A stretch of DNA of 46,063 bases from a virus. Position numbers and translations under genes: made by a program. The notes under the pieces are model-generated. The model saw nothing but the letters and a program-made list of their open reading frames with translations, was not told the origin of the DNA and searched no databases. Below are positions 6,050 through 12,344 of the stretch, one piece after another. Position 1 is the stretch's first letter, and every line of letters begins with the position of its first letter. The DNA lies in IMG/VR virus record IMGVR_UViG_3300049893_000711, positions 1-46,063 of that record, one strand, 5' to 3'.

Positions 6050-6455
6050 AGGCAGCAACCGCCGTGTTCTCAAGGAACACCATGCCGGTAATGCCCTTCT
6101 CCTTGTTCTCACCACGCGAGCTGATCTTGATAGTCTCAAGACCGTCCGGCGCGTTCTTGCTGTCCTTGCTGTTCTTCAGTGCCGTAGCAACCGAAGACGC
6201 CTTCTTACCTGCGAACAGTCCACGATCCATCGGGATCTTCGCATAGCGCTCGCCGGAAGTCTGGAACGAGACGAGAACCCGCGTGTACAGGCCGCGCTCG
6301 GCAGAACCGCCCCCGCCAAGCTCAACCCACTCGTCAGCCGAAACAGTCTCGAAAAGCTGCTCGGTGTCAACTGTGGACATACTAGGTACCTCTCCTTCTG
6401 TTTGATTACTCTCTGTCACGTCAGGAGACGCGACTGGATTACGTGTACGAGGCAA
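6048..6455 (-). CDS. Conserved-type small protein, function unknown
   Basis: 135 residues from TTG 6455, chosen because GGGAGGT lies 8 nt upstream. An internal ATG at 6380, with GGAGAGGT before it, is a possible second start (110 residues). The C-terminal 90 residues look like a compact beta-rich domain (GLYTRVLVSFQTSGERYAK, then IKISSRGENKEKGITGMVFL). The N-terminus is polar and probably disordered. A binding rather than enzymatic role is suggested by the absence of catalytic motifs. No family is recognised. Confidence 0.6.
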   Translation of the reverse strand: MPRTRNPVASPDVTESNQTEGEVPSMSTVDTEQLFETVSADEWVELGGGGSAERGLYTRVLVSFQTSGERYAKIPMDRGLFAGKKASSVATALKNSKDSKNAPDGLETIKISSRGENKEKGITGMVFLENTAVAA

Positions 6456-6461
6456 AGCTGT

Positions 6462-6914
6462 TTACCTCCCTTGCTCTAGACGCGCAAGCCTGCCCTCAAT
6501 GTCGGTCAGTCTCGCGTCAAGACTTATAACGAAAGACTTTACGTCGATCTCTGGCAACCTCCTTCGTAGGTCTTCCATCTCTTGCCTAAGTGTATCAAGC
6601 GGTTTGGGCTTTGTCAAGGCCACGTGATAAATCTCTGCGAACTCATCCGAATCGGGTGGATGATGCAGGAGTATCACGCTAGGCAAATGCGAAGCCCCAC
6701 GCTGCACCTGCTCGATACAGCCTAGCTCTGTCAGAGCGTCGAAGATCGGAGAGTAATAGGACTGTGATATCCCTATTGCTCGGAACGCTTGCACCTTCGA
6801 TCCCTCAAACCTCAGTGTAGCACCCTTGGCAAGTGGTTCTGCCTGACGCTCAAGCTCACGATACATGGCAAGTGCATGATCATACAGCTTTGGGGTAGGA
6901 GGTTCGACGCTCAT
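6462..6914 (-). CDS. Winged-helix DNA-binding protein with coiled coil
   Basis: 150 residues; ATG 6914 overlaps the preceding stop as ATGA. Residues about 8-85 read as a winged helix-turn-helix: LYDHALAMYREL, then FRAIGISQSYYSPIFDALTELG as helices 2-3, then a wing with IEQVQRG and SVILLHH. Residues 105-150 form a charged heptad coiled coil (LRQEMEDLRRRLPEID, LTDIEGRLARLEQ), suggesting a dimer. Probably a transcription regulator of the leftward genes, or a replication accessory factor. The target is unknown. Confidence 0.65.
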   Translation of the reverse strand: MSVEPPTPKLYDHALAMYRELERQAEPLAKGATLRFEGSKVQAFRAIGISQSYYSPIFDALTELGCIEQVQRGASHLPSVILLHHPPDSDEFAEIYHVALTKPKPLDTLRQEMEDLRRRLPEIDVKSFVISLDARLTDIEGRLARLEQGR

Positions 6915-7198
6915 TCTTTGTCCGCCTCAGCCATGAAGCAATCTCTGCAGACTTTCAGACCCTCACGTATCTCAAACACGTAGCGTGAGGGGTACCGTTG
7001 TCGGTACTCTTTTTGTTCTGGCTTCAACATACGCTGCACTTCCTCATGGTCGGGCACAGTACAGAATCCTAGTGTAGTTGGCAAGTCTATCCACGTTGAC
7101 AGCAACCGTGGTTCTGTCTTGACTACCTTCGATGAACCACGTGGAGCCTGCGCCTTGTGATATTCCTCAGCGGTAATAGGCTCAAACAGTGGTTCCAT
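6911..7198 (-). CDS. Small protein with C-terminal Cys pair
   Basis: 95 residues from ATG 7198, preceded by AAGGGTGAG at normal spacing. An upstream TTG at 7219 is less likely. Features are a proline- and basic-rich N-terminus, a middle segment with a lone Cys (LGFCTVPDHEEVQRML), and the pair C-x2-C in VCRDCFMAE near the end. Three cysteines and a histidine could bind one zinc. It is coupled to the winged-helix gene downstream by an ATGA overlap. Function unknown. Confidence 0.6.
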   Translation of the reverse strand: MEPLFEPITAEEYHKAQAPRGSSKVVKTEPRLLSTWIDLPTTLGFCTVPDHEEVQRMLKPEQKEYRQRYPSRYVFEIREGLKVCRDCFMAEADKE

Positions 7199-7202
7199 AG
7201 GT

Positions 7203-7574
7203 CTACTCACCCTTCTCAAAGTCGAAGTTGAGGATACGCTTCATGGAAATGTATCCGAATGATCCGAACTTACCATCGGCTTGCTTGAGCTTGATACACT
7301 CATAGTCGGGAATCAGCTTAGACTTCCACATAATCCCATACGTGATATCGTACAGGATTCCATTCAGTTGCACCTGTGGCTTCTTCTTCTCGACTGCTGC
7401 CTTCAGCGTACCCATTGAGATTGGGTTGAGCCAGTCATTATCAGGCCGTCTATCGAATATCTCTGCATCCTTGGCGGATGCCGGTCGCACGGGCGACCAG
7501 TTTCTTAGATTGTCACCACGTCCAATCTGTCCAGGGTTGGTTGTACCCGGACGCTTAGGGCCACCGTCACTCAT
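7203..7574 (-). CDS. Protein of unknown function
   Basis: 123 residues; ATG 7574 overlaps the upstream stop as TAATG. The first 45 residues are Gly/Pro-rich and probably disordered. The rest has a globular look with a strand-rich section (VQLNGILYDITYGIMWKSKLI, KFGSFGYISMKRIL). The 3' end provides the ribosome binding site of the next gene. No motif allows a functional call. Confidence 0.6.
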   Translation of the reverse strand: MSDGGPKRPGTTNPGQIGRGDNLRNWSPVRPASAKDAEIFDRRPDNDWLNPISMGTLKAAVEKKKPQVQLNGILYDITYGIMWKSKLIPDYECIKLKQADGKFGSFGYISMKRILNFDFEKGE

Positions 7575-7984
7575 TACGCAGCATCCTCTCGCAAGATTGG
7601 ATCATTACACACCCACTCCACGATTTCCTCTGTGCGAGCAGGGACTACACGCTCGGGAACTTCCTTCGTTCCCACGACCACACGCTCACAAATCTTGTCC
7701 CTCGACACAGTGAACTCCAACTGGATAGGGCCGAACTTCCTACGAAGATCGAAGTAGTCACCCTGGTAGTGCTTCTCAGCCTTGTCGAGAGCCTTCGCCA
7801 ACACCCGCATCTTCTCCTGTGCCGTCATCTTGTGCTGTCGGTTGGAATACACCGAGTCATCGAAGATGTAATCATGCACATTGATAGAGAGATAGTCCAC
7901 GGGCAGCAAGTGTCCACGTTCCTCAAGGAAATCCGCAAGCTCACGCAAACCTGCGACCATCTCTTTGACCTTACTGTACTTCAT
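7574..7984 (-). CDS. Protein of unknown function, helical
   Basis: 136 residues from ATG 7984, directly after the leader CCAAGGGAGG, so a start at 8017 is rejected. The N-terminal half is helical (MKYSKVKEMVAGLRELADFL, then TAQEKMRVLAKALDKAEKHY) around a short DYLSINVHDY strand segment. The C-terminal half is strand-rich (FGPIQLEFTVSRDKICERVVV, then EVPERVVPART). Similar small helical proteins are common in phage early operons. The role is unknown. Confidence 0.65.
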   Translation of the reverse strand: MKYSKVKEMVAGLRELADFLEERGHLLPVDYLSINVHDYIFDDSVYSNRQHKMTAQEKMRVLAKALDKAEKHYQGDYFDLRRKFGPIQLEFTVSRDKICERVVVGTKEVPERVVPARTEEIVEWVCNDPILREDAA

Positions 7985-8117
7985 TGCCTTCCTCCCTTGG
8001 TTCTGGAAACCAACCACTCTCTAGGATACGGTTGGTATCCTCTTTTAGATTGAGTACATCATTGTGTAACACAATCACGTAAACTAGTAGGATTACGATA
8101 GTGATATCCTGTATCAT
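7971..8117 (-). CDS. 48-residue membrane-anchored microprotein
   Basis: ATG 8117 opens a frame with a hydrophobic N-terminal helix (ITIVILLVYVIVL) and a polar acidic tail (KEDTNRILESGWFPEPREEG). This is the layout of a small membrane protein. It overlaps the next gene's start region by 14 nt, and its 3' part includes the conserved leader of that gene. No clear RBS is visible, so expression may depend on coupling from the upstream gene that ends at 8134. Confidence 0.4.
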   Translation of the reverse strand: MIQDITIVILLVYVIVLHNDVLNLKEDTNRILESGWFPEPREEGNEVQ

Positions 8118-8133
8118 ATCGATAAACTGTCCA

Positions 8134-8487
8134 CTAACGGTAGGCATCCAAACTCCACTTGATTTGCTTATCGTTATGGCGGGGCAATCTCACGGCTTCG
8201 ATACACTCACGGATATGCTTACGTGTATCGGGATCGTGTCTGTCAAACCACTCAAAGGCACAGCGAGCTACAAACTCACGTGCATCATGGGGCGCGAAGT
8301 CATACAGAGCTTCTATCTGCGCCACTGTGGGGTCTTCCGGTTCAAGACCGTCACCCTTGCACCACCCACACGTGTGCTTACCATCCTCGTTCTCGTCGTC
8401 GTAACCGTAGCCACCACACACGCGACAAGGCCATTCGCCTGTGATCTGTGGTTCATTTCCCGTAACACCGGGGGGATAGTTACTCAT
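8134..8487 (-). CDS. DnaJ-type zinc-finger protein
   Basis: 117 residues, ATG 8487, with an 8-nt overlap with the upstream gene. Residues about 21-46 carry two C-x2-C-x-G units (CRVCGGYGYD and CGWCKGDGLE), the signature of a DnaJ/RNA-polymerase-type zinc finger that would hold one zinc ion. The remainder is helical and acidic (VAQIEALYDFAPHDAREFV, TRKHIRECIEAVRLP). Probably a protein- or nucleic-acid-binding adaptor. There is no J-domain. Confidence 0.65.
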   Translation of the reverse strand: MSNYPPGVTGNEPQITGEWPCRVCGGYGYDDENEDGKHTCGWCKGDGLEPEDPTVAQIEALYDFAPHDAREFVARCAFEWFDRHDPDTRKHIRECIEAVRLPRHNDKQIKWSLDAYR

Positions 8488-8707
8488 TCTCTATAACCTC
8501 CACGTGTGTGATCGTAAGATCACCACTATCAGCGATACCCTCAGCCCATCTGTCAGCGATCTGACGTGCGTGAGCGAGACTTACGGCATGAATCGTTTGA
8601 GTTACCTCAAAGAACATACCGATATTGAACGGGCGGGTTGGGTTACAGATAGTACAGATATCACTTCCACCGCATTCACACGGGTTACACTTGAATGCTT
8701 CAGTCAT
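8480..8707 (-). CDS. Cys-rich small protein
   Basis: 75 residues from ATG 8707, preceded by ACTAACCAAGGGAG. The N-terminus holds five cysteines within about 15 residues (CNPCECGG, ICTICNP), likely a compact zinc-binding knuckle. The rest looks like a small alpha/beta domain with FEVTQTIHAVSLAHARQIAD and LTITHVEVIENE, reminiscent of the small phage proteins whose strand-helix-strand modules begin FEV. Function unknown. Confidence 0.6.
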   Translation of the reverse strand: MTEAFKCNPCECGGSDICTICNPTRPFNIGMFFEVTQTIHAVSLAHARQIADRWAEGIADSGDLTITHVEVIENE

Positions 8708-8722
8708 TGCGTACTCCCTTGG

Positions 8723-8998
8723 TTAGTTCATATGGATACCGAGACGCTTTGCAACCTGCCTCAAGATATCCTCGCCATGCTCAGTCTTCGCAATGATGGA
8801 CACGCTAGGATCGGTGCGATGTAGCACACGTGCATCCTTGTATTCCTCCACCGTTCCGCCAGCCCACCACTCCTTGATTTCACAGTCCTTGAAGAATCCT
8901 GGCTCAATCGTATTAGCCTCCCAAATAACCTTGAGCCATTCAGGAGGATTGTCCCTGTATTCGATTGGCCCTACAGCACAGCGAATGCTTACCATCAT
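8723..8998 (-). CDS. Protein of unknown function
   Basis: 91 residues from ATG 8998 (a second ATG follows immediately), preceded by the leader AACTAACCAAGGGAG. The sequence is mixed alpha/beta, with aromatic segments (PPEWLKVIWEAN, IKEWWAGG) and a C-terminal helix (HGEDILRQVAKRLGI). No motif is recognised. It is separated from the DUF932 gene by two strong hairpins, suggesting independent control. Confidence 0.6.
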   Translation of the reverse strand: MMVSIRCAVGPIEYRDNPPEWLKVIWEANTIEPGFFKDCEIKEWWAGGTVEEYKDARVLHRTDPSVSIIAKTEHGEDILRQVAKRLGIHMN

Positions 8999-9017
8999 AT
9001 CTCCCTTGGTTAGTTGG

Positions 9018-9092
9018 GGATGGTGGCAAGCCCCGAAGCGATTTGCCTACCACCATCCCGTGTGACCGTAGCGAGGGGGTGCTATGCGGTCA
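9018..9092. other. Tandem hairpins between DUF932 gene and next gene
   Basis: GGGATGGTGG (9018-9027) pairs with CCACCATCCC (9050-9059), a 10-bp stem. GTGACCG (9061-9067) pairs with CGGTCAC (9086-9092) and overlaps the DUF932 stop codon. Both would form in the leftward mRNA just before a leader/RBS. No U-run is present, so processing or attenuation is as likely as termination. Confidence 0.5.
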
Positions 9093-10089
9093 CATCTGCG
9101 AGAACGTGGAGAACCTGCATGTCCTCGTTCCCAGTCTTGCCATTGATCAGGTTCTCCATGTTGCGAACCTGGCGGGGCACACCCTTGCGGACAGTACCGA
9201 AGTGCTGCCTCCACGTGTTGTATGCCGCCGAGACTCCGAACGCAGTACCCTTCCAGGGAGCAACACGCGGGTCGTTATTGTACAGTTGCACAATCTCGCC
9301 ACGCTTGTTCTCACCCTTCGTAATGGCGACCTTGGAAAACTCGTCATTGATAGGCACCATGATCCGCAGGTGCCGAAGGAACTGCTCGTCCGAAACCTTC
9401 CATGCACACAGATTCGCAACTTCCTCCGAGAACTCTGCGCTCATCTGATGCACGATCTGCAAAGCCTCACGCGCATCGTGGATTCTGTATCCACTATACT
9501 TCGTGTGCTTCACCTTGAACTGCTGTCCCTGCTCACCGAGAGCCATCTCTCTAGTATTATCACAGACCACATCCGTGCGAACACGCTTGAACGTGGTTGC
9601 GATAGTACCGTCGAATGACGTAGTGGCGAGAAGGTTGGGCCGGAACTCCACACCCTCGGGCGTGACGATATTCTCAGGAACCTCGACAGACACCCACGCC
9701 TGTCCACCCTGCCTGAGAAGACCAGCCGACCCGATACCAAGCTCATCATCGAGAATGTCTGCGACGTTCTCAAGCAGCCATTCCTGATACTGATGACCCT
9801 GGTAGCCAGCCTTGAAGACTCCGAGAACGATATGATTATCGTCCCTGACTACAGCCTTGCGACCGGGAATCTCCACGTACTCTCCGCTAGACTTGCGAAG
9901 ATAGATCGGAGAATCCACGACCTCAAAGTTGAACAGGCGACGAAGCACGTCGTCCACCGGAACCGGGCCGACATAATGGTTGGACTCGATCCCCTGCAAC
10001 TCCCGGCGATAGTGCCAAGCGTTGCCACGCTTGTCCGTAAAGCCGATAAGCGTATGGAGATTGAGCCACTCCATCGTCTCCTGGCTCAT
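9082..10089 (-). CDS. DUF932 phage/plasmid-like protein
   Basis: 335 residues from ATG 10089, preceded by AAAGGGAGGT. The sequence matches the DUF932 (TIGR03299) phage/plasmid family in length and pattern: WHYRRELQGIESNHYVGPV at the start, then YQEWLLENVADIL, WVSVEVPENIVTPEGVEFRP, LATTSFDGTIATTF, then VCDNTREMAL and a helical C-terminus ending in a GK-rich segment. The biochemical role of the family is not established; members are common beside phage replication genes. It is preceded by its own promoter region and a structured element, so high expression is likely. Confidence 0.85.
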   Translation of the reverse strand: MSQETMEWLNLHTLIGFTDKRGNAWHYRRELQGIESNHYVGPVPVDDVLRRLFNFEVVDSPIYLRKSSGEYVEIPGRKAVVRDDNHIVLGVFKAGYQGHQYQEWLLENVADILDDELGIGSAGLLRQGGQAWVSVEVPENIVTPEGVEFRPNLLATTSFDGTIATTFKRVRTDVVCDNTREMALGEQGQQFKVKHTKYSGYRIHDAREALQIVHQMSAEFSEEVANLCAWKVSDEQFLRHLRIMVPINDEFSKVAITKGENKRGEIVQLYNNDPRVAPWKGTAFGVSAAYNTWRQHFGTVRKGVPRQVRNMENLINGKTGNEDMQVLHVLADVTA

Positions 10090-10125
10090 GCTACCTCCCT
10101 TTGGTAGTTTGACCGCTGTGATTTC

Positions 10126-10144
10126 ATTATAGCACAGTTGTCAA
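10126..10144 (-). promoter_or_regulatory. Extended -10 promoter before DUF932 gene
   Basis: Minus strand TGC-TATAAT, a perfect -10 with extended TGn, at 10131-10126. A TTGACA lies only 7 nt upstream, too close to act as a normal -35. Compare the 17-nt-spaced promoter at 12314-12342, which shares the flanking bases. Confidence 0.55.
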
Positions 10145-10166
10145 GAGTCGCCTTCCTGAACGACCC

Positions 10167-10247
10167 CACAGAGGGTGCCGGCTCAACGTCGCGGGGATTA
10201 CGCCGTAGCCGCCCGATATCGTATCCGCATGTCCGATACCCTCTGTG
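10167..10247 (-). ncRNA. Candidate structured RNA A, closed by 10-bp stem
   Basis: CACAGAGGGT (10167-10176) pairs perfectly with ACCCTCTGTG (10238-10247). The 61 nt inside can form a GATA/TATC hairpin and a CGGCT/AGCCG stem, so a branched fold is possible. It lies just downstream of a good leftward promoter and upstream of the DUF932 promoter. Its closing stem shares the CAGAGGGT/ACCCTCTG core with element B. Confidence 0.4.
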
Positions 10248-10293
10248 CAGTCGTCAAGAAACTGCACTCTCCCTGCGTGAAGCCACGGGAGCA

Positions 10294-10322
10294 ATCTTAC
10301 CATAGTTTACCAGTGCTGTCAA
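10294..10322 (-). promoter_or_regulatory. Leftward sigma-70-type promoter
   Basis: TTGACA at 10322-10317, a 17-nt spacer, then TAAGAT at 10299-10294. The -35 is perfect and the -10 close to consensus. The predicted transcript start is near 10287, so the first RNA made would be structured element A. Confidence 0.6.
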
Positions 10323-10555
10323 GAGTACCGTTCGTTCAGTGTTTCGATGAACTCCACCCTCGGGCCATCTGGCAGTTCCTCCACGATCCAACCGAGTAGC
10401 TGAGTCACACTGCGAAAGGCTTTGTCCATATCAAGACTGTTCACTGCATGGATATGCAGTTTGCGGTTACTTGTGCTTCCGACAGTCAGACCCACACCAA
10501 CGGGAACACCTACCTCGATATCGACTTCATGTCTTGACTTCGTTCGTGCTGCCAT
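10319..10555 (-). CDS. Small protein of unknown function
   Basis: 78 residues from ATG 10555, with AGGAGA just upstream; a longer frame from 10657 lacks an RBS. The N-terminal strands (HEVDIEVGVPVGVGLTVG, RKLHIHAVN) and a C-terminal helix (MDKAFRSVTQLLGWIVEELP) suggest a compact alpha/beta domain. The 3' end overlaps the promoter of the next transcription unit. No family is recognised. Confidence 0.6.
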   Translation of the reverse strand: MAARTKSRHEVDIEVGVPVGVGLTVGSTSNRKLHIHAVNSLDMDKAFRSVTQLLGWIVEELPDGPRVEFIETLNERYS

Positions 10556-10563
10556 TATCTCTC

Positions 10564-10635
10564 CTAGTCGATCCGATTGAAGGCTACGATGATTCCTATA
10601 ATCACGACGATGGCAACCGCGATTAGTAGCTCCAA
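10564..10635 (-). CDS. 23-residue membrane microprotein
   Basis: TTG start at 10635, with GGGAG 7 nt upstream. The product is almost entirely one hydrophobic helix (LLIAVAIVVIIGIIVAF) flanked by Glu at the start and Arg-Ile-Asp at the end. It fits exactly between two genes, 9 nt after one stop-to-start junction and 8 nt before the next gene. Size makes coding statistics useless; the RBS and perfect transmembrane composition are the evidence. Confidence 0.42.
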   Translation of the reverse strand: MELLIAVAIVVIIGIIVAFNRID

Positions 10636-10637
10636 CT

Positions 10638-10877
10638 TTAGACTCCCACGTGTTCAAGTTCGTCGGTTAGCTCCGTGACTTCCATGAAGCTAGTCACGAA
10701 TGGATGCTTATACACACCCGCTGCCTCACCGAAGTCAAGACCCTCATACAGAAACTTGGCAACCCCTGTATTGTCATTAGTACACGTGACTGTGAACTTA
10801 CCACCCTTCACAGACATACGCATAACGATACCGGGCCACCCAAGTAGGGGTCGCTCTGCGAAGTATCCCTGCATCAT
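10638..10877 (-). CDS. Small protein of unknown function
   Basis: 79 residues; double ATG at 10877/10874 after the leader CCAAAGGGAGG. Strand-rich (GIVMRMSVKGGKFTVTCTN) followed by VAKFLYEGLDFGEAAGVYKH and an acidic helix (MEVTELTDELEHV). No motif is recognised. It is expressed behind the structured element B. Confidence 0.6.
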   Translation of the reverse strand: MMQGYFAERPLLGWPGIVMRMSVKGGKFTVTCTNDNTGVAKFLYEGLDFGEAAGVYKHPFVTSFMEVTELTDELEHVGV

Positions 10878-10908
10878 GCCTCCCTTTGGTTTGCCAACGT
10901 AGATTCTA

Positions 10909-11049
10909 CAGAGGGTAGCGGGGCGTTTCCGGCCCTACGCCGATGCCGTCGCATCGAAGGTTTCGCCTGCCCAATCGGTTCGGCCCTTGAGGTGCCTACT
11001 TGAGAGGGGTACGCTAATCCCTATACCGGGCGTATGCCGCTACCCTCTG
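10909..11049 (-). ncRNA. Candidate structured RNA B, closed by 13-bp stem
   Basis: CAGAGGGTAGCGG (10909-10921) pairs perfectly with CCGCTACCCTCTG (11037-11049). The 115-nt interior contains CGATGC/GCATCG and other short stems, implying a multibranched fold. There is no open frame of note inside. It lies immediately before the leader of the 10638-10877 gene. It may be an mRNA leader element, an independent RNA, or a DNA site. Confidence 0.4.
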
Positions 11050-11104
11050 CTCAACCTACCTTGATACCTTCGGGGAAGTTCGGTGCGGCTAGCTCAGACT
11101 CTTT

Positions 11105-11341
11105 TTAGATAGAAAGACTCATTTCGATCCGAACACGATCCCCAGGCTCAGTAAGAGGAGAAACAATGTATTTATCCTTATCCAAGCCTATCCAACGATG
11201 CGCCTGATTTTTAGCATCCTCGCGATCGTTGGCATAACACAAGAAATGGATATTACCTATCTCGACTAGAAACAAAATATCATATCGTGTCATCATATTC
11301 CTTTTACAAATCGGGTATTCTATGTCAGCCTTGCTTCTCAC
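11105..11341 (-). CDS. Small protein of unknown function
   Basis: 78 residues from GTG 11341, which has AGGAGAG five nt upstream and overlaps the preceding stop as GTGA. An ATG at 11296 with AAAGGA would give 63 residues. The sequence is a strand-helix module (YDILFLVEIGNIHFLCYAND, then REDAKNQAHRWIGLD, then VRIEMSLSI), like many small phage proteins. Its codons are visibly richer in A+T than its neighbours, which may mean recent acquisition. Confidence 0.6.
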   Translation of the reverse strand: MRSKADIEYPICKRNMMTRYDILFLVEIGNIHFLCYANDREDAKNQAHRWIGLDKDKYIVSPLTEPGDRVRIEMSLSI

Positions 11342-11521
11342 TCTAACTCTCCTGTCCTGGCGATCACGTTCACGGACATGCAGCCGAGTCCTGTTTCCTC
11401 GTCCAACTCTCCACCCATCTGATCCCCGATCAGCCTCGCAAGATCATTGTCCTCGGGTACCTCACCGTTATCAGTGGGTGAAGATCATTTCAACTGTGAC
11501 TTTCACGGTTTCCTGTATCAC
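11338..11521 (-). pseudogene. Small gene interrupted by a +1 frameshift
   Basis: GTG 11521, after AGGGAGG, starts IQETVKVTVEMIFTH, then stops at TGA 11471-11473. Immediately downstream the other frame continues with TDNGEVPEDNDLARLIGDQM and ends at 11338 in a GTGA overlap with the next gene. Removing one C from the CCC run at about 11475-11477 restores one continuous protein of about 60 residues. It could be an inactivating indel, a sequencing error, or a recoding site. Confidence 0.55.
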
Positions 11522-11727
11522 GATGCCTCCCTGTATTCAGTGGACACGGTACTACCTTCGGGACTATAGAAGTCCACGTAGAATCCTGCGGGTGTAACCT
11601 GTGTCACGATCTTGAGTAGATTGTTCTCAGTCTGACCGATGATGCCTGCGGGATACTCCACGCTCACGATGACAGCATCGTAGTTCTCACAATCACTAAT
11701 CAGTTCTTCCCGCTGCTCTCTCGTCAC
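11518..11727 (-). CDS. Small protein of unknown function
   Basis: 69 residues; GTG 11727 with GAGGAA upstream; its stop overlaps the next start as GTGA. The N-terminus is acidic and helical (REQREELISDCENYDAV), then alternating strands IVSVEYPAG and FYVDFYSPEGS. No family is recognised. It belongs to the coupled run 11105-12289. Confidence 0.6.
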   Translation of the reverse strand: MTREQREELISDCENYDAVIVSVEYPAGIIGQTENNLLKIVTQVTPAGFYVDFYSPEGSTVSTEYREAS

Positions 11728-11806
11728 GATTCCTCACTCTCTTGAGCCTGTCAGCCCGAAGTTCTGCGAGCTTATGCTCTGCCTGATCCCTTCTGGAGTT
11801 TCCCAC
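11696..11806 (-). CDS. Possible 36-residue charged microprotein
   Basis: GTG 11806 opens MGNSRRDQAEHKLAELRADR, a strongly basic and acidic helix with an Arg-rich end, stopping at 11696. It overlaps the 3' half of the small frame above and 32 nt of the gene below. The composition is typical of real phage microproteins, but it may instead be the continuation of the frame starting at 11858 after a frameshift. Confidence 0.35.
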   Translation of the reverse strand: MGNSRRDQAEHKLAELRADRLKRVRNRDERAAGRTD

Positions 11807-11858
11807 TCCAGTACGCTTGCATGATTTCCCACGCTTTACGCTCGTTCTCTGTCACCAT
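11772..11858 (-). CDS. Possible 28-residue microprotein
   Basis: ATG 11858 (or GTG 11855) follows GGAGAGGGGG and overlaps the stop of the 145-residue gene. It gives MVTENERKAWEIMQAYWSGK and then an eight-residue tail. The RBS is good. The change of apparent coding frame near 11800 suggests either two overlapping genes or one broken gene. Confidence 0.4.
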   Translation of the reverse strand: MVTENERKAWEIMQAYWSGKLQKGSGRA

Positions 11859-12289
11859 GCCCCCTCTCCACATTTACAAACCTCACAGGCGGACACGGGG
11901 AAGATAGGTACACCTACCTGGCGGTATCCCGTGTCAGGGTAGGTATCCTCAAAGTTCTCCGCACCCTTGTAGTCCGCCATCATAGTCTTGATCCTAGCAT
12001 CGGGATCACGCCGGAAGATTTCGCGCATGAAGTCACGATGCCCATGCCAGCACACGGCGTACACTCGGCGTCCCTCTTGGAAGCAACTGCTACTCACACG
12101 CTGGTACAGATAGTCACCCTCGGCATTGCGGGTGGACTTATCGGGACGCAACCCGAAAGAGTACGCTCGTCCGACTCGCGTGAGAGGATTACGGTTAGCA
12201 TTCACGCTACCCCTATCGGCTAGACTCACGCCGATTTCCTGCGCGATATCGTAGAGGTCGCTCTCGGAAAGCGTTGTCCACACTTTCAT
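11852..12289 (-). CDS. Protein of unknown function with C-terminal Cys cluster
   Basis: 145 residues from ATG 12289, preceded by the 19-nt conserved leader and a strong promoter. The N-terminus is helical (TLSESDLYDIAQEIGVSLAD), followed by GRAYSFGLRPDKSTR, then YAVCWHGHRDFMREIFRRDP, in which a Cys-x-His-x-His cluster is visible. The C-terminus has C-x2-C-x-C (ACEVCKCGEG). A metal-binding or small-domain role is possible. The promoter suggests early, strong expression. Confidence 0.65.
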   Translation of the reverse strand: MKVWTTLSESDLYDIAQEIGVSLADRGSVNANRNPLTRVGRAYSFGLRPDKSTRNAEGDYLYQRVSSSCFQEGRRVYAVCWHGHRDFMREIFRRDPDARIKTMMADYKGAENFEDTYPDTGYRQVGVPIFPVSACEVCKCGEGAW

Positions 12290-12292
12290 TGT

Positions 12293-12311
12293 CGTACCTC
12301 CCTTGGTAGTT
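12293..12311 (-). promoter_or_regulatory. Start-associated leader with RBS
   Basis: The minus strand AACTACCAAGGGAGGTACG is identical to the helicase leader at 4062-4080. It ends 3 nt before ATG 12289. Confidence 0.7.
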
Positions 12312-12313
12312 TC

Positions 12314-12342
12314 ATTCTAGCACACGTTTCATCGTTTGTCAA
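12314..12342 (-). promoter_or_regulatory. Strong leftward promoter
   Basis: TTGACA at 12342-12337, a 17-nt spacer ending in TGC (extended -10), then TAGAAT at 12319-12314. It drives the 11852-12289 gene and the coupled genes beyond it. Confidence 0.75.
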
Positions 12343-12344
12343 AA

